The position numbers and the translations under genes are program-made. The notes below the pieces were generated by a model. The model was not told the DNA's origin. It searched no databases and worked only from the letters and a program-made list of their open reading frames with translations. DNA of 64,000 nt from Psychrobacillus sp042885655 (GTDB taxonomy: Bacteria > Bacillota > Bacilli > Bacillales_A > Planococcaceae), in assembly GCF_042885655.1 (NCBI RefSeq), contig NZ_JBHVRO010000001.1, forward strand, positions 483,657-547,656, written 5' to 3'. This document shows positions 9,384 to 16,292 of the stretch, piece after piece. Every line of letters begins with the position of its first letter. Within the stretch, counting starts at the first letter, position 1.

Positions 9384-10163
9384 ATGAATTTATTAGATAA
9401 AACAAGAAAGATTAACTCGATGCTTCAAGCATCAGCAGGGAAACCTGTTAACTTTAAAGAAATGGCATCAACATTAAGTGACGTAATCGAATGTAATGCT
9501 TTTATAGTAAGTCGTAAAGGTAAGCTCCTTGGGTATGAAGTACACCAACAAATTGAAAATGAACGTATGATTAAAATGATGGAAGAACGTCAATTCCCAG
9601 AAGACTATACCAAAAATTTATTCCACGTGAATGAAACATCTTCTAATTTAGATGTGTACAATCAACATACAGTATTCCCTGTAGAAAATCGTGAATTATT
9701 TAAAGAAGGTTTAACTACAATCGTTCCGATTATTGGTGGTGGTGAACGTCTAGGTACTTTAATCCTTGGTCGTTTAAAGCAAGAATTCCAAGATGATGAT
9801 TTAATTCTGGGTGAATATGGTGCAACTGTTGTTGGTATGGAAATTTTACGCGAAAAATCAGAAGAAATTGAAGAGGAAGCAAGAAGTAAAGCGGTCGTTC
9901 AAATGGCGATTAATTCATTATCTTATAGTGAGTTAGAAGCAATTGAGCATATCTTTGAAGAATTAGATGGCAATGAAGGCTTACTAGTTGCTTCTAAAAT
10001 TGCTGACCGTGTTGGTATTACTAGATCTGTAATCGTAAATGCATTACGTAAGCTTGAATCAGCTGGAGTAATTGAGTCTAGATCTCTAGGTATGAAAGGA
10101 ACTTACATTAAAGTACTTAATGATAAATTCCTTGCAGAACTAGCTCAACTAAAAATGAAATAA
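9384..10163 (+). CDS. codY: GTP- and branched-chain-amino-acid-sensing global repressor CodY
   Basis: DNA-binding regulator that represses nutrient-scavenging, competence and motility genes when GTP and Ile/Leu/Val are high. The 259 aa length equals B. subtilis CodY. An N-terminal GAF effector domain (about 1-155) is followed by a linker helix and a C-terminal winged helix-turn-helix (LVASKIADRVGITRSVIVNALR, key part RVGITRSVIVNALRKLES). The chosen ATG (9384) is preceded by GGAGGATACAACA. An upstream in-frame ATG at 9369 overlaps that ribosome site and is rejected. A strong terminator follows, and the flagellar operon starts 1.5 kb downstream. Confidence 0.98.
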   Translation: MNLLDKTRKINSMLQASAGKPVNFKEMASTLSDVIECNAFIVSRKGKLLGYEVHQQIENERMIKMMEERQFPEDYTKNLFHVNETSSNLDVYNQHTVFPVENRELFKEGLTTIVPIIGGGERLGTLILGRLKQEFQDDDLILGEYGATVVGMEILREKSEEIEEEARSKAVVQMAINSLSYSELEAIEHIFEELDGNEGLLVASKIADRVGITRSVIVNALRKLESAGVIESRSLGMKGTYIKVLNDKFLAELAQLKMK

Positions 10164-10201
10164 ATAACTAAAAATTTCTTATGCTTTTCGTAAGAGGTTT
10201 C

Positions 10202-10248
10202 AGACTGTAGGCTAACTCCAAAAAGGGTTTGCCTACAGTCTTTTTTTT
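10202..10248 (+). terminator. Intrinsic terminator after codY
   Basis: A perfect 11 bp stem (AGACTGTAGGC / GCCTACAGTCT) with an 18-base loop is followed by eight Ts. It closes the xerC-codY cluster. Confidence 0.95.
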
Positions 10249-10260
10249 GCAGAATAAGAG

Positions 10261-10432
10261 AGTATATAAATGTTTTATGCCATGAAAAGGTTGATTTCCG
10301 CTGAAGGTGGACGCTTTCTTACCACTAGTCAGGAGTAATTTCTATAAAAAGCAAATTAAAGATAGTAATCCATTCAACGAGTTGTTGCTTTCCGTTCCGG
10401 CGCTCGCTTTCTGCGGGCATGGCTTGAGCCAT
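10261..10432 (+). repeat. Long dispersed repeat, copy 1 (direct repeat of 63820-63987)
   Basis: About 170 bp are near-identical to the sequence at the right end of the window, in the same orientation. They share long blocks such as those at 10337-10372 and 10376-10411. The repeat follows the codY terminator, and its last part is the left arm of the palindromic element at 10382-10476. Confidence 0.9.
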
Positions 10433-10476
10433 CTGCTATTCCCGCAGGAGTCGAGCACCTGCACTCCAAGCAACAA
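10382..10476. repeat. REP/MITE-like palindromic element R1
   Basis: A 95 bp imperfect palindrome bounded by a perfect 9 bp inverted repeat (TTGTTGCTT / AAGCAACAA). Its core hairpin is GCGGGC-ATGGC-TTGA-GCCAT with the closing CCCGC. It is clearly more G+C-rich than its surroundings and has no coding capacity. Relatives lie at 22067-22199 (inverted) and at the right edge of the window. Confidence 0.85.
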
Positions 10477-10486
10477 TTAACGCTAA

Positions 10487-10719
10487 ACAAGGGGACTTAT
10501 CGATAATCACCTTTAAAACCCTCGAATAGACGCCTGTAGCTTCAAATATGATTTCAGGTGCTTGACCGTCCTGTGCTCTTAATAAATCGATTCTCTCTTT
10601 TAAGGATTGGAAACCAGATACTGTGTGTATTCACCTTCATATTCACAATGTTGATTGCGATCATACACAACTATTGTGCTTTTCCCCATACTTACATCGA
10701 AAGCAATTACATCGTTTAT
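10487..10719 (-). pseudogene. Decayed IS110-family transposase N-terminal fragment
   Basis: Reading the minus strand from 10719 gives INDVIAFDVSMGKSTIVVYD and then about 15 more residues. A one-base frameshift near 10614 follows, and the reading continues as GFQSLKERIDLLRAQDGQ and APEIIFEATGVYSRVLK. This is the N-terminal DEDD nuclease region of IS110 transposases, with the first catalytic Asp in AFDVSMGKS and the Glu in IFEATGVYS. The start codon appears to be ATA instead of ATG, and homology stops after about 75 codons at the junction with element R1. A full enzyme would be near 400 aa, so this is inactive debris. Family assignment is by motif recognition only. Confidence 0.75.
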
Positions 10720-10781
10720 CCACCTTATTAGGTTGTTTTATAGAAGCCTTCAAAGTGCCTTATCGATTCCAATTTCTTATA

Positions 10782-10813
10782 CACGATCTCATGGATCCAA
10801 CGTAATGATCGTG
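10782..10813 (-). other. Stem-loop upstream of the IS110 remnant
   Basis: A perfect 7 bp stem (CACGATC / GATCGTG) encloses an 18-base loop. It lies about 60 bp upstream of the remnant's start on the minus strand, and its right arm is the left end of the duplicated block. Because IS110 non-coding ends encode bridge RNA, this could be a relic of that RNA. That is inference. Confidence 0.3.
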
Positions 10814-10924
10814 CCATCCTGTAATCGATGTTAAATAAGAGATGCTATTGCTTGATGAAATTTTGAGCGTCCGGATAAAATATAGTTCTCTAACTTATGT
10901 TGATAGTACTTAAAAGAATAAAAT
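10803..10924. repeat. Duplicated ~120 bp non-coding block, copy A
   Basis: The first ~100 bp match 11194-11295 with only about five differences, including the shared strings GCCATCCTGTAATCGATG and GAGCGTCCGGATAAAATAT. The last ~20 bp are more diverged. It lies on the upstream side of the transposase remnant, where the non-coding end of the element would be. Confidence 0.85.
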
Positions 10925-10927
10925 AAT

Positions 10928-11130
10928 ACCGCGGATTTCCGTTTCAGGTGGACGCGTTCCGCGGGGTGAGCGATGAGCCTTCACCGCCGCTACGCTTCGT
11001 TGTGAAGGCTCATCTGTCTCACAGCGGAACAAAGGCTAAGAGCGCCACATCATGTGGAGACGCCTTCGTGACCAACATCCTGTTGGCCTCCGACTGGAGT
11101 CGCCACCTTCCACTACAATCCATTAAGTGA
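10928..11130. repeat. Composite palindromic element R4
   Basis: It starts with the family motif GGTGGACGCGTTCCGCGG and ends with GGAGTCGCCACCTTCC, whose reverse complement resembles the start of the element at 22083-22103. Inside is a strong hairpin (GATGAGCCTTCAC / GTGAAGGCTCATC at 10970-11013). It is G+C-rich and non-coding, and lies exactly between the two copies of the duplicated block. Confidence 0.7.
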
Positions 11131-11193
11131 GTAGTACCTAACAAGAGGATTTAGCCCAGCTATCGCTAATAGGATAGAAATAGTTTAAGTATG

Positions 11194-11315
11194 TGTAGTG
11201 ATCATGCCATCCTGTAATCGATGTTAAATAAGAGATGCTATTGTTTGGTGAAAATTTGAGCGTCCGGATAAAATATAGTTCTCTAACTAATATAGATTGA
11301 ACTTAAAAAAATAAA
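11194..11315. repeat. Duplicated ~120 bp non-coding block, copy B
   Basis: Direct repeat of 10803-10924. No transposase remnant lies next to this copy. It leads into the short leader and terminator at 11316-11405. Confidence 0.85.
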
Positions 11316-11376
11316 TTCTGAAGCCGTGCACACGAAAATCGTCCGCCGTAGCCAATATGCTACTCTTCTTGAAAGG

Positions 11377-11408
11377 ACCGGGCGTCTTTTTGCCCGGTTT
11401 TCTTTTTT
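11377..11408 (+). terminator. Strong intrinsic terminator in the codY-flgB island
   Basis: A perfect 7 bp G+C-rich stem (ACCGGGC / GCCCGGT) with an 8-base loop is followed by TTTCTTTTTT. A small hairpin (GTAGC / GCTAC, 11348-11363) precedes it. No gene ends nearby, so the RNA it terminates is unidentified: a small RNA, a leader, or read-through from the island. Confidence 0.85.
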
Positions 11409-11445
11409 GCTAAAAGTAAGGCTTTTTTAGGAGACTCATAAATTC

Positions 11446-11460
11446 ATTTTTTTGAAAATT
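11446..11460. promoter_or_regulatory. Candidate CodY box upstream of flgB
   Basis: ATTTTTTTGAAAATT matches the CodY consensus AATTTTCWGAAAATT at 13 of 15 positions. It lies about 30 bp upstream of a sigma-A-like -35 and just over 200 bp from flgB. CodY represses the fla/che promoter in B. subtilis. Binding here is inferred. Confidence 0.5.
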
Positions 11461-11491
11461 CCTTCTAATTGGTATGTATGTATTACGAAAA

Positions 11492-11520
11492 TTGACGTTT
11501 CGACATCGAATAAATAAAAT
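11492..11520 (+). promoter_or_regulatory. Candidate sigma-A promoter for the fla/che operon (distal)
   Basis: TTGACG and TAAAAT with a 17 bp spacer, about 145 bp upstream of flgB. Confidence 0.5.
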
Positions 11521-11603
11521 TATCGAAAAAAAAGGAAAAATGTCCTATGAAATAATAAAAAAGAGAATAGACACTATGTTACATTTTCATTACAATTAAA
11601 TTA

Positions 11604-11632
11604 TTATGATTTTCATAGAATATTATTATAAT
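11604..11632 (+). promoter_or_regulatory. Candidate sigma-A promoter for fla/che (proximal), overlapping a second CodY-like box
   Basis: A perfect -10 (TATAAT, 11627-11632) lies 17 bp after a poor -35 (TTATGA). GATTTTCATAGAATA at 11608-11622 matches the CodY consensus at 11 of 15 positions and sits between the two, where a bound repressor would block polymerase. The predicted transcript start near 11639 leaves a short leader before the flgB start at 11665. Confidence 0.4.
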
Positions 11633-11664
11633 TTAACCTTTATGAAATAGATGAGGTGTAAAGA

Positions 11665-12057
11665 TTGGGAATTTTTGGAGGAACGATTTCGGATTTAGAA
11701 CGTGGCTTAGATTTTTCAGCAGTTAAACATAAAGCAATTGCGCAAAATATCGCAAATGTCGACACGCCAAATTATAAAGCAAAAGGTGTTAATTTTAAGG
11801 ATTTTTTAAGTGATGCAAAACAATCGACAATTTCTGCTTACCGTACGAATGAGAAGCATTTTAACTTTCAAGTGCAATCCAGTTCTCAAGGGGTTTATAA
11901 ATATACTAATTTCAGATATAGCGAAAATGGTAACGGAGTAGATATGGATAAAGAACAAGCGAACTTGGCGACAAACCAAATTTATTATAATGCACTTGTT
12001 GATCGAATGAGCAGCAAGTTAAATACATTACAAACTGTCATTAAAGGAGGTCGCTAA
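11665..12057 (+). CDS. flgB: Flagellar basal-body rod protein FlgB
   Basis: Proximal rod subunit, exported by the flagellar type III system and assembled on the MS ring. The 130 aa protein has the rod-family N-terminal signature (AIAQNIANVDTPNYKAKGVNF, key part NIANVDTPNYKA near residue 30) and a coiled C-terminus. The start is TTG at 11665 after the ribosome site ATGAGGTG. It is the first gene of the fla/che operon, and flgC follows after two bases. Confidence 0.97.
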   Translation: MGIFGGTISDLERGLDFSAVKHKAIAQNIANVDTPNYKAKGVNFKDFLSDAKQSTISAYRTNEKHFNFQVQSSSQGVYKYTNFRYSENGNGVDMDKEQANLATNQIYYNALVDRMSSKLNTLQTVIKGGR

Positions 12058-12059
12058 TT

Positions 12060-12521
12060 ATGTCGATTTTTCACGGAATGAACACTACAGCATCAGCACT
12101 AACTGCTCAACGTCTGAGGATGGATGTAATCTCTTCTAATATGTCGAATGTAGATACTACTAGATCCAAGTTAGTGAATGGTGAGTGGCAAGCGTATAGA
12201 AGAAAAACTGTTACGTTACAACCTCTTGAAGGACAATTCTCTAGTTTTTTAAATGTAGCAATGGGTAAACAGAATAAAGAAGCAGTTGGCAATGGTGTAA
12301 AAGTTTCGAATATTAAAGAAGATATGGAAACTCCATTTAAGTTAGTTTATGATCCAACACATATTGATGCGAACGCAGAGGGCTATGTAGAAATGCCAAA
12401 TGTAGATCCGTTAAGAGAAATGGTAGATTTAATCTCTGCAACTCGGTCATATGAAGCGAATGTAACCGTATTTAATGCCAATAAGGCTATGCTAACAAAG
12501 GCTCTAGAGATTGGTAAATAG
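12060..12521 (+). CDS. flgC: Flagellar basal-body rod protein FlgC
   Basis: Second proximal rod protein. Its N-terminus shows the rod/hook family pattern (RLRMDVISSNMSNVDTTRSK), and its C-terminal helix (EMVDLISATRSYEANVTVFN, residues ~117-136) is typical of the FlgC/FlgE/FlgG group. The 153 aa length is usual. The ribosome site TAAAGGAGG lies in the end of flgB. Confidence 0.97.
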   Translation: MSIFHGMNTTASALTAQRLRMDVISSNMSNVDTTRSKLVNGEWQAYRRKTVTLQPLEGQFSSFLNVAMGKQNKEAVGNGVKVSNIKEDMETPFKLVYDPTHIDANAEGYVEMPNVDPLREMVDLISATRSYEANVTVFNANKAMLTKALEIGK

Positions 12522-12545
12522 AAATGAAAGAGGGTCAAGTAAATT

Positions 12546-12851
12546 ATGGCAATAGAATCTATTTCGTTATTTAATCCTACTCAAATTACACAAACAACAT
12601 CTACTCCTAAAACAAATTCGTTTGAGGCTCAACAGAGTTTTGGAGATTTTTTGAAAAGTGCAATTGAATCAGTCAACCAAGACCAAAAAGCTTCTGATGT
12701 ATTAACAGAAAAGCTAATTCGTGGGGAAGATGTAGAGTTACATGACATTATGATTGCTTCACAAAAAGCAAGCATAACATTGAATACTACATTAGAAATT
12801 AGAAACAAAGTGGTTGAAGCATATCAAGAAATAATGCGTATGCCTGTATAA
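12546..12851 (+). CDS. fliE: Flagellar hook-basal body complex protein FliE
   Basis: Adaptor that joins the MS ring to the rod. The small 101 aa protein carries the FliE C-terminal signature: LIRGEDVELHDIMIASQKAS followed by VVEAYQEIMRMPV. It has no signal peptide, consistent with type III export. It lies 24 bp after flgC, between flgC and fliF as in B. subtilis. Confidence 0.97.
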   Translation: MAIESISLFNPTQITQTTSTPKTNSFEAQQSFGDFLKSAIESVNQDQKASDVLTEKLIRGEDVELHDIMIASQKASITLNTTLEIRNKVVEAYQEIMRMPV

Positions 12852-12908
12852 ATCCTCGGTTATATATAGATATCGAGTAAAAATATTCACCATAGCCGGA
12901 GGATACTA

Positions 12909-14498
12909 ATGAATGAGCGTATAAAAAAAATGACGACTGATGTTTCTACTTTTTGGAGAAGTAGGACAAAAACACAAAAAGGAACCATAGTCGGAAGTGC
13001 AATCGCCGTTATTCTTATAGCGGCAGTAATTACTTTCTTTTCGACAAAAACTGATTTTGTGCCTTTATATTCTGATGTAGCTCCTTCTGAAGTAGGAAGG
13101 ATAAAAGAAACATTAGATTCACAAGGTGTTCAAAACAAAATTGCCCCTGGTGGAACATCTATTTTAGTGCCTTCCAATCAAGTTGATTCGTTGTTAGTGC
13201 AACTTGCTGCAGATGGGTATCCACAATCAGGAATGATAGATTATAGCTTCTTTTCTAAAAATGCTGGTTTCGGTATGACTGATAATGAGTTTAATGTGTT
13301 GAAATTAGCCTCAACTCAAACGGAACTTGCTAATTTGATCAAAGGTATTAAAGGGGTTAAAGATGCAAAAGTAATGATTTCTTTGCCAGAGGAGAGCGTT
13401 TTTCTATCCCAAAGCAATGGAAAAGCCAGCGCTTCAATTGTATTAAATACAGAACCTGGATATCAATTTACAGATGCACAAATTCAGTCGCTATATAACC
13501 TGGTTTCTAAGTCAGTTCCTAACTTATCGACTGAAGATATCGTCATTACAAATCAATATTTTGAATACTTCGATCTTCAAACGGCAAACTCCCATACAAC
13601 AGGAGCAAACGCTGGTGATCAAATGGCTATTAAAAAGTCAATCGAACGGGATTTGCAAAGACAAGTACAAACAATGTTAAGTACTTTAATGGGACAAGAT
13701 AAAGTAGTTGTATCTGTTACAACTGATATCGATTTCAAACAAGAAAACAGAGAAGAGAACTTAGTAGAACCAGTTGATGTTGAAAATATGGCTGGTATTC
13801 AAATTAGTGCACAACATATTTCTGAAACATTTACAGGTACTAATCCGGTTGCCGGTGGAACGCCTCAAGCGCAAGATGCAACGGATAACTTTACCAATTA
13901 TGTATCAGGTTCTGATGCAAACGGTGACTATGAAAGAAAAGAAGATACTCTAAATAGTGACGTCAATCGCATTCGAAAAGAAATCGTAGAAAGTCCGTAT
14001 AAAATTAGAGATATTGGAATCCAAGTAATGGTAGAACCTCCAAATCCAAAGGATATTTCGTCAATGCCTAATGGTGTACAAGGCGATATTGAACAAATTC
14101 TTGCAACCATTATTCGTACATCGATCGATAAAGGAGAAGCAGGAAATTTATCCGAACAACAATTGAAAGAGAAAATTGTTGTCTCTGTACAACCGTTTAA
14201 CGGTAAGGCGAGCATGGTTACGGCAACTAGTCCTGTTATTCCATGGTGGGTTTACGTAATTGGTGGCATTCTATTAGTTGCAATTATTCTATTAGTTGTC
14301 TTTATTATTCGTTCTCGTAGAAACAACGAGGAAGAGTTAGAGATATTAGAAGAACAAAGAGAAGAACTGAAAATTGATGATATTAATGATGAAAAAGAAA
14401 CAGAAGCTACATTAAGACGTAAACAACTTGAAAAAATGGCGAAAGATAAGCCAGAAGATTTCGCTAAATTGTTACGTACTTGGATAGCAGAGGATTGA
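12909..14498 (+). CDS. fliF: Flagellar MS-ring protein FliF
   Basis: Forms the membrane ring on which the basal body, C ring and export apparatus assemble. The 529 aa protein has an N-terminal transmembrane segment (about residues 24-45), the conserved YscJ/FliF periplasmic-type repeats (MISLPEESVF; VVVSVTTDIDF), and a second transmembrane segment (PWWVYVIGGILLVAIILLVV, about 445-465). A cytoplasmic acidic tail (DKPEDFAKLLRTWIAED) binds FliG. The ribosome site is CCGGAGGATACTA. Confidence 0.98.
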   Translation: MNERIKKMTTDVSTFWRSRTKTQKGTIVGSAIAVILIAAVITFFSTKTDFVPLYSDVAPSEVGRIKETLDSQGVQNKIAPGGTSILVPSNQVDSLLVQLAADGYPQSGMIDYSFFSKNAGFGMTDNEFNVLKLASTQTELANLIKGIKGVKDAKVMISLPEESVFLSQSNGKASASIVLNTEPGYQFTDAQIQSLYNLVSKSVPNLSTEDIVITNQYFEYFDLQTANSHTTGANAGDQMAIKKSIERDLQRQVQTMLSTLMGQDKVVVSVTTDIDFKQENREENLVEPVDVENMAGIQISAQHISETFTGTNPVAGGTPQAQDATDNFTNYVSGSDANGDYERKEDTLNSDVNRIRKEIVESPYKIRDIGIQVMVEPPNPKDISSMPNGVQGDIEQILATIIRTSIDKGEAGNLSEQQLKEKIVVSVQPFNGKASMVTATSPVIPWWVYVIGGILLVAIILLVVFIIRSRRNNEEELEILEEQREELKIDDINDEKETEATLRRKQLEKMAKDKPEDFAKLLRTWIAED

Positions 14499-14510
14499 TG
14501 GGGGACGGCT

Positions 14511-15524
14511 ATGGTGAAAAAGGATAAAGAACTTAGTGGTAAACAAAAAGCCGCGCTCTTATTAATTTCTCTCGGACCTGAAGTGTCTGCTTCTATTTAT
14601 AAGCATCTAAATGAAGAAGAAATCGAGCGTTTAACATTAGAAATTTCAGGTGTAAAAAAAGTAGAACCTGAAATAAAAGAAGACATAATTGAAGAGTTTC
14701 ATAATATTGCCTTGGCTCAAGATTATATTTCCCAAGGCGGAATAGGTTACGCCAAAACGGTTTTAGAAAAAGCACTTGGTACAGATCATGCACAAGCAAT
14801 TATAAATCGCTTAACATCTTCGCTCCAAGTACGACCATTTGACTTTGCACGAAGAGCTGAACCGTCTCAATTATTTAATTTTATACAAAATGAACATCCT
14901 CAAACAATTGCGCTTATTTTATCTTATCTAGAAGCGCAACAAGCAGGTATTATTCTCTCGTCATTACCTCAAGAGGTACAAGCGGATATTGCCAAACGTA
15001 TTGCAACAATGGATTCTACTTCTCCAGAAGTAATTAGTGAAATTGAATCTGTGTTAGAACGTAAGTTATCTTCGACTGTCACACAAGATTACACGGAGAC
15101 AGGTGGGGTAGATGCAGTTGTTGAAGTGTTGAATGGTGTTGACCGAACAACTGAAAAAACAATTTTGGATGCATTAGAAATACAAGATCCAGAACTTGCA
15201 GAAGAAATTAAGAAAAGAATGTTTGTATTTGAAGATATTGTTACACTTGATAATCGCTCTATTCAAAGAGTTATTCGTGATTGTGAAAATGAAGACCTAT
15301 TACTCTCAATGAAAGTGTCAAGTGAAGAAGTGAAAGATGTAATTTTCCGTAATATGTCAACAAGAATGGCGGATACATTTAAAGAAGAAATGGAAATAAT
15401 GGGACCTGTAAGATTACGAGATGTTGAAGAAGCTCAGACTCGTATAGTTTCGGTCATTAGAAGATTGGAAGACGCAGGAGAAATAATCATCGCTCGTGGT
15501 GGAGGAGATGACATTATTGTCTAA
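14511..15524 (+). CDS. fliG: Flagellar motor switch protein FliG
   Basis: C-ring component that couples stator torque to rotor rotation. The 337 aa protein has N-terminal (KQKAALLLISLGPEVSA), middle (EHPQTIALILSYL, the EHPQ motif) and C-terminal torque domains. The C-terminal charged ridge is visible in IQRVIRDCENEDLLLSMK and VRLRDVEEAQTRIVSVIRRL. It follows fliF by 12 bp. Confidence 0.98.
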   Translation: MVKKDKELSGKQKAALLLISLGPEVSASIYKHLNEEEIERLTLEISGVKKVEPEIKEDIIEEFHNIALAQDYISQGGIGYAKTVLEKALGTDHAQAIINRLTSSLQVRPFDFARRAEPSQLFNFIQNEHPQTIALILSYLEAQQAGIILSSLPQEVQADIAKRIATMDSTSPEVISEIESVLERKLSSTVTQDYTETGGVDAVVEVLNGVDRTTEKTILDALEIQDPELAEEIKKRMFVFEDIVTLDNRSIQRVIRDCENEDLLLSMKVSSEEVKDVIFRNMSTRMADTFKEEMEIMGPVRLRDVEEAQTRIVSVIRRLEDAGEIIIARGGGDDIIV

Positions 15525-16287
15525 GATTTTCCGAAGCGTTCATATGAACGAAGATAGTAAAAAAACAAGACCTATTCAAATAAAAGATCTCCAATTTACT
15601 GAAAAGATTGATGAGGACCGACCGCTTTCGATGGAATTGTTGCTGAAAGAAAGAGATCAATTAATTTTCGAAGCAGAACAGCATATAAATTCGAAAAAAG
15701 CAGAACTGGCAAATGATATAGAACAAAACAAGCAATACATTGATGATCAATTAAGAACGTGGGAAGAACAAAAATTAGCTTTTCAACAGGCAGCATATGA
15801 TGAAGGGTTTAACCAAGGCCTGGAAGAAGGAAGAAGTAAAGCCCAAGCAGATATGTTGAATGCATTAACTACGGCGAATGAAACAATGCAAATTGCACAT
15901 AAAAATGCATCCGACTATTTACAACACCAGGAACAAGTTATTTTAGAACTGGCCCTCCGTTCAGCGGAAAGGATCATTGGTACAAAACTGGAAGATGACG
16001 AAGAACTATTTTTATCGATTGTTAAAAGAGGTTTAAAAGAAGCTAGAGAAATGAAAGAGATAAAGCTTTATGTTTCTCCTTCTTACTTCACATTAGTATC
16101 AAGTAATCGGGAAGAACTCGCTTCCATTTTTCCGGTAGATGTTCCATTTATGATTTTTGTAGATGAAGATATGAACGCGACTGATTGTTATATAGAAACA
16201 AACCACGGAAGAATTGTAGTAAGTATTGATGAACAACTACATGAATTACGACTAAAGTTAGTTGATATTCTAGATAGTCTGGAGTGA
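15517..16287 (+). CDS. fliH: Flagellar assembly protein FliH
   Basis: Regulator and stator of the export ATPase FliI, linking it to the C ring. The 256 aa protein is charged and coiled-coil in its first half. The FliH/V-ATPase E-like C-terminus includes ELALRSAERIIGTKLEDDEE. The start is TTG at 15517, placed 10 bases after GGAGGA. In-frame GTG 15496 and ATG 15508 lie before or on that ribosome site. It overlaps the fliG end by 8 bases. Confidence 0.93.
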   Translation: MSKIFRSVHMNEDSKKTRPIQIKDLQFTEKIDEDRPLSMELLLKERDQLIFEAEQHINSKKAELANDIEQNKQYIDDQLRTWEEQKLAFQQAAYDEGFNQGLEEGRSKAQADMLNALTTANETMQIAHKNASDYLQHQEQVILELALRSAERIIGTKLEDDEELFLSIVKRGLKEAREMKEIKLYVSPSYFTLVSSNREELASIFPVDVPFMIFVDEDMNATDCYIETNHGRIVVSIDEQLHELRLKLVDILDSLE

Positions 16288-16292
16288 ATGTG

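Larger units (their letters stand above)
10164..11664 (+). other. Gene-free accessory island between codY and flgB
   Basis: About 1.5 kb without a plausible intact gene. In order it holds the codY terminator, a long dispersed repeat ending in a palindromic element, a decayed IS110-family transposase fragment on the minus strand, a ~120 bp block present twice, a second composite palindromic element between those copies, a short leader with a strong terminator, and the flgB promoter region. Two open frames of 60 codons here (10623-10805 and 10948-11130) lie over the transposase remnant and a palindrome and are not credible genes. Confidence 0.8.

Noticed and set aside
10623..10805. 60-codon open frame on the + strand
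   Set aside because: It lies antisense to the IS110 remnant and has no ribosome site or recognisable protein.
10948..11130. 60-codon open frame on the + strand
   Set aside because: It is the G+C-rich palindromic element R4 read as protein.
11316..11408. c-di-GMP (GEMM) riboswitch in front of the flagellar operon
   Set aside because: Only loose resemblance (GAAA, then a CGC and AGCC). The GGCAAACC arm and the GACGCAAAGCC core are not present.
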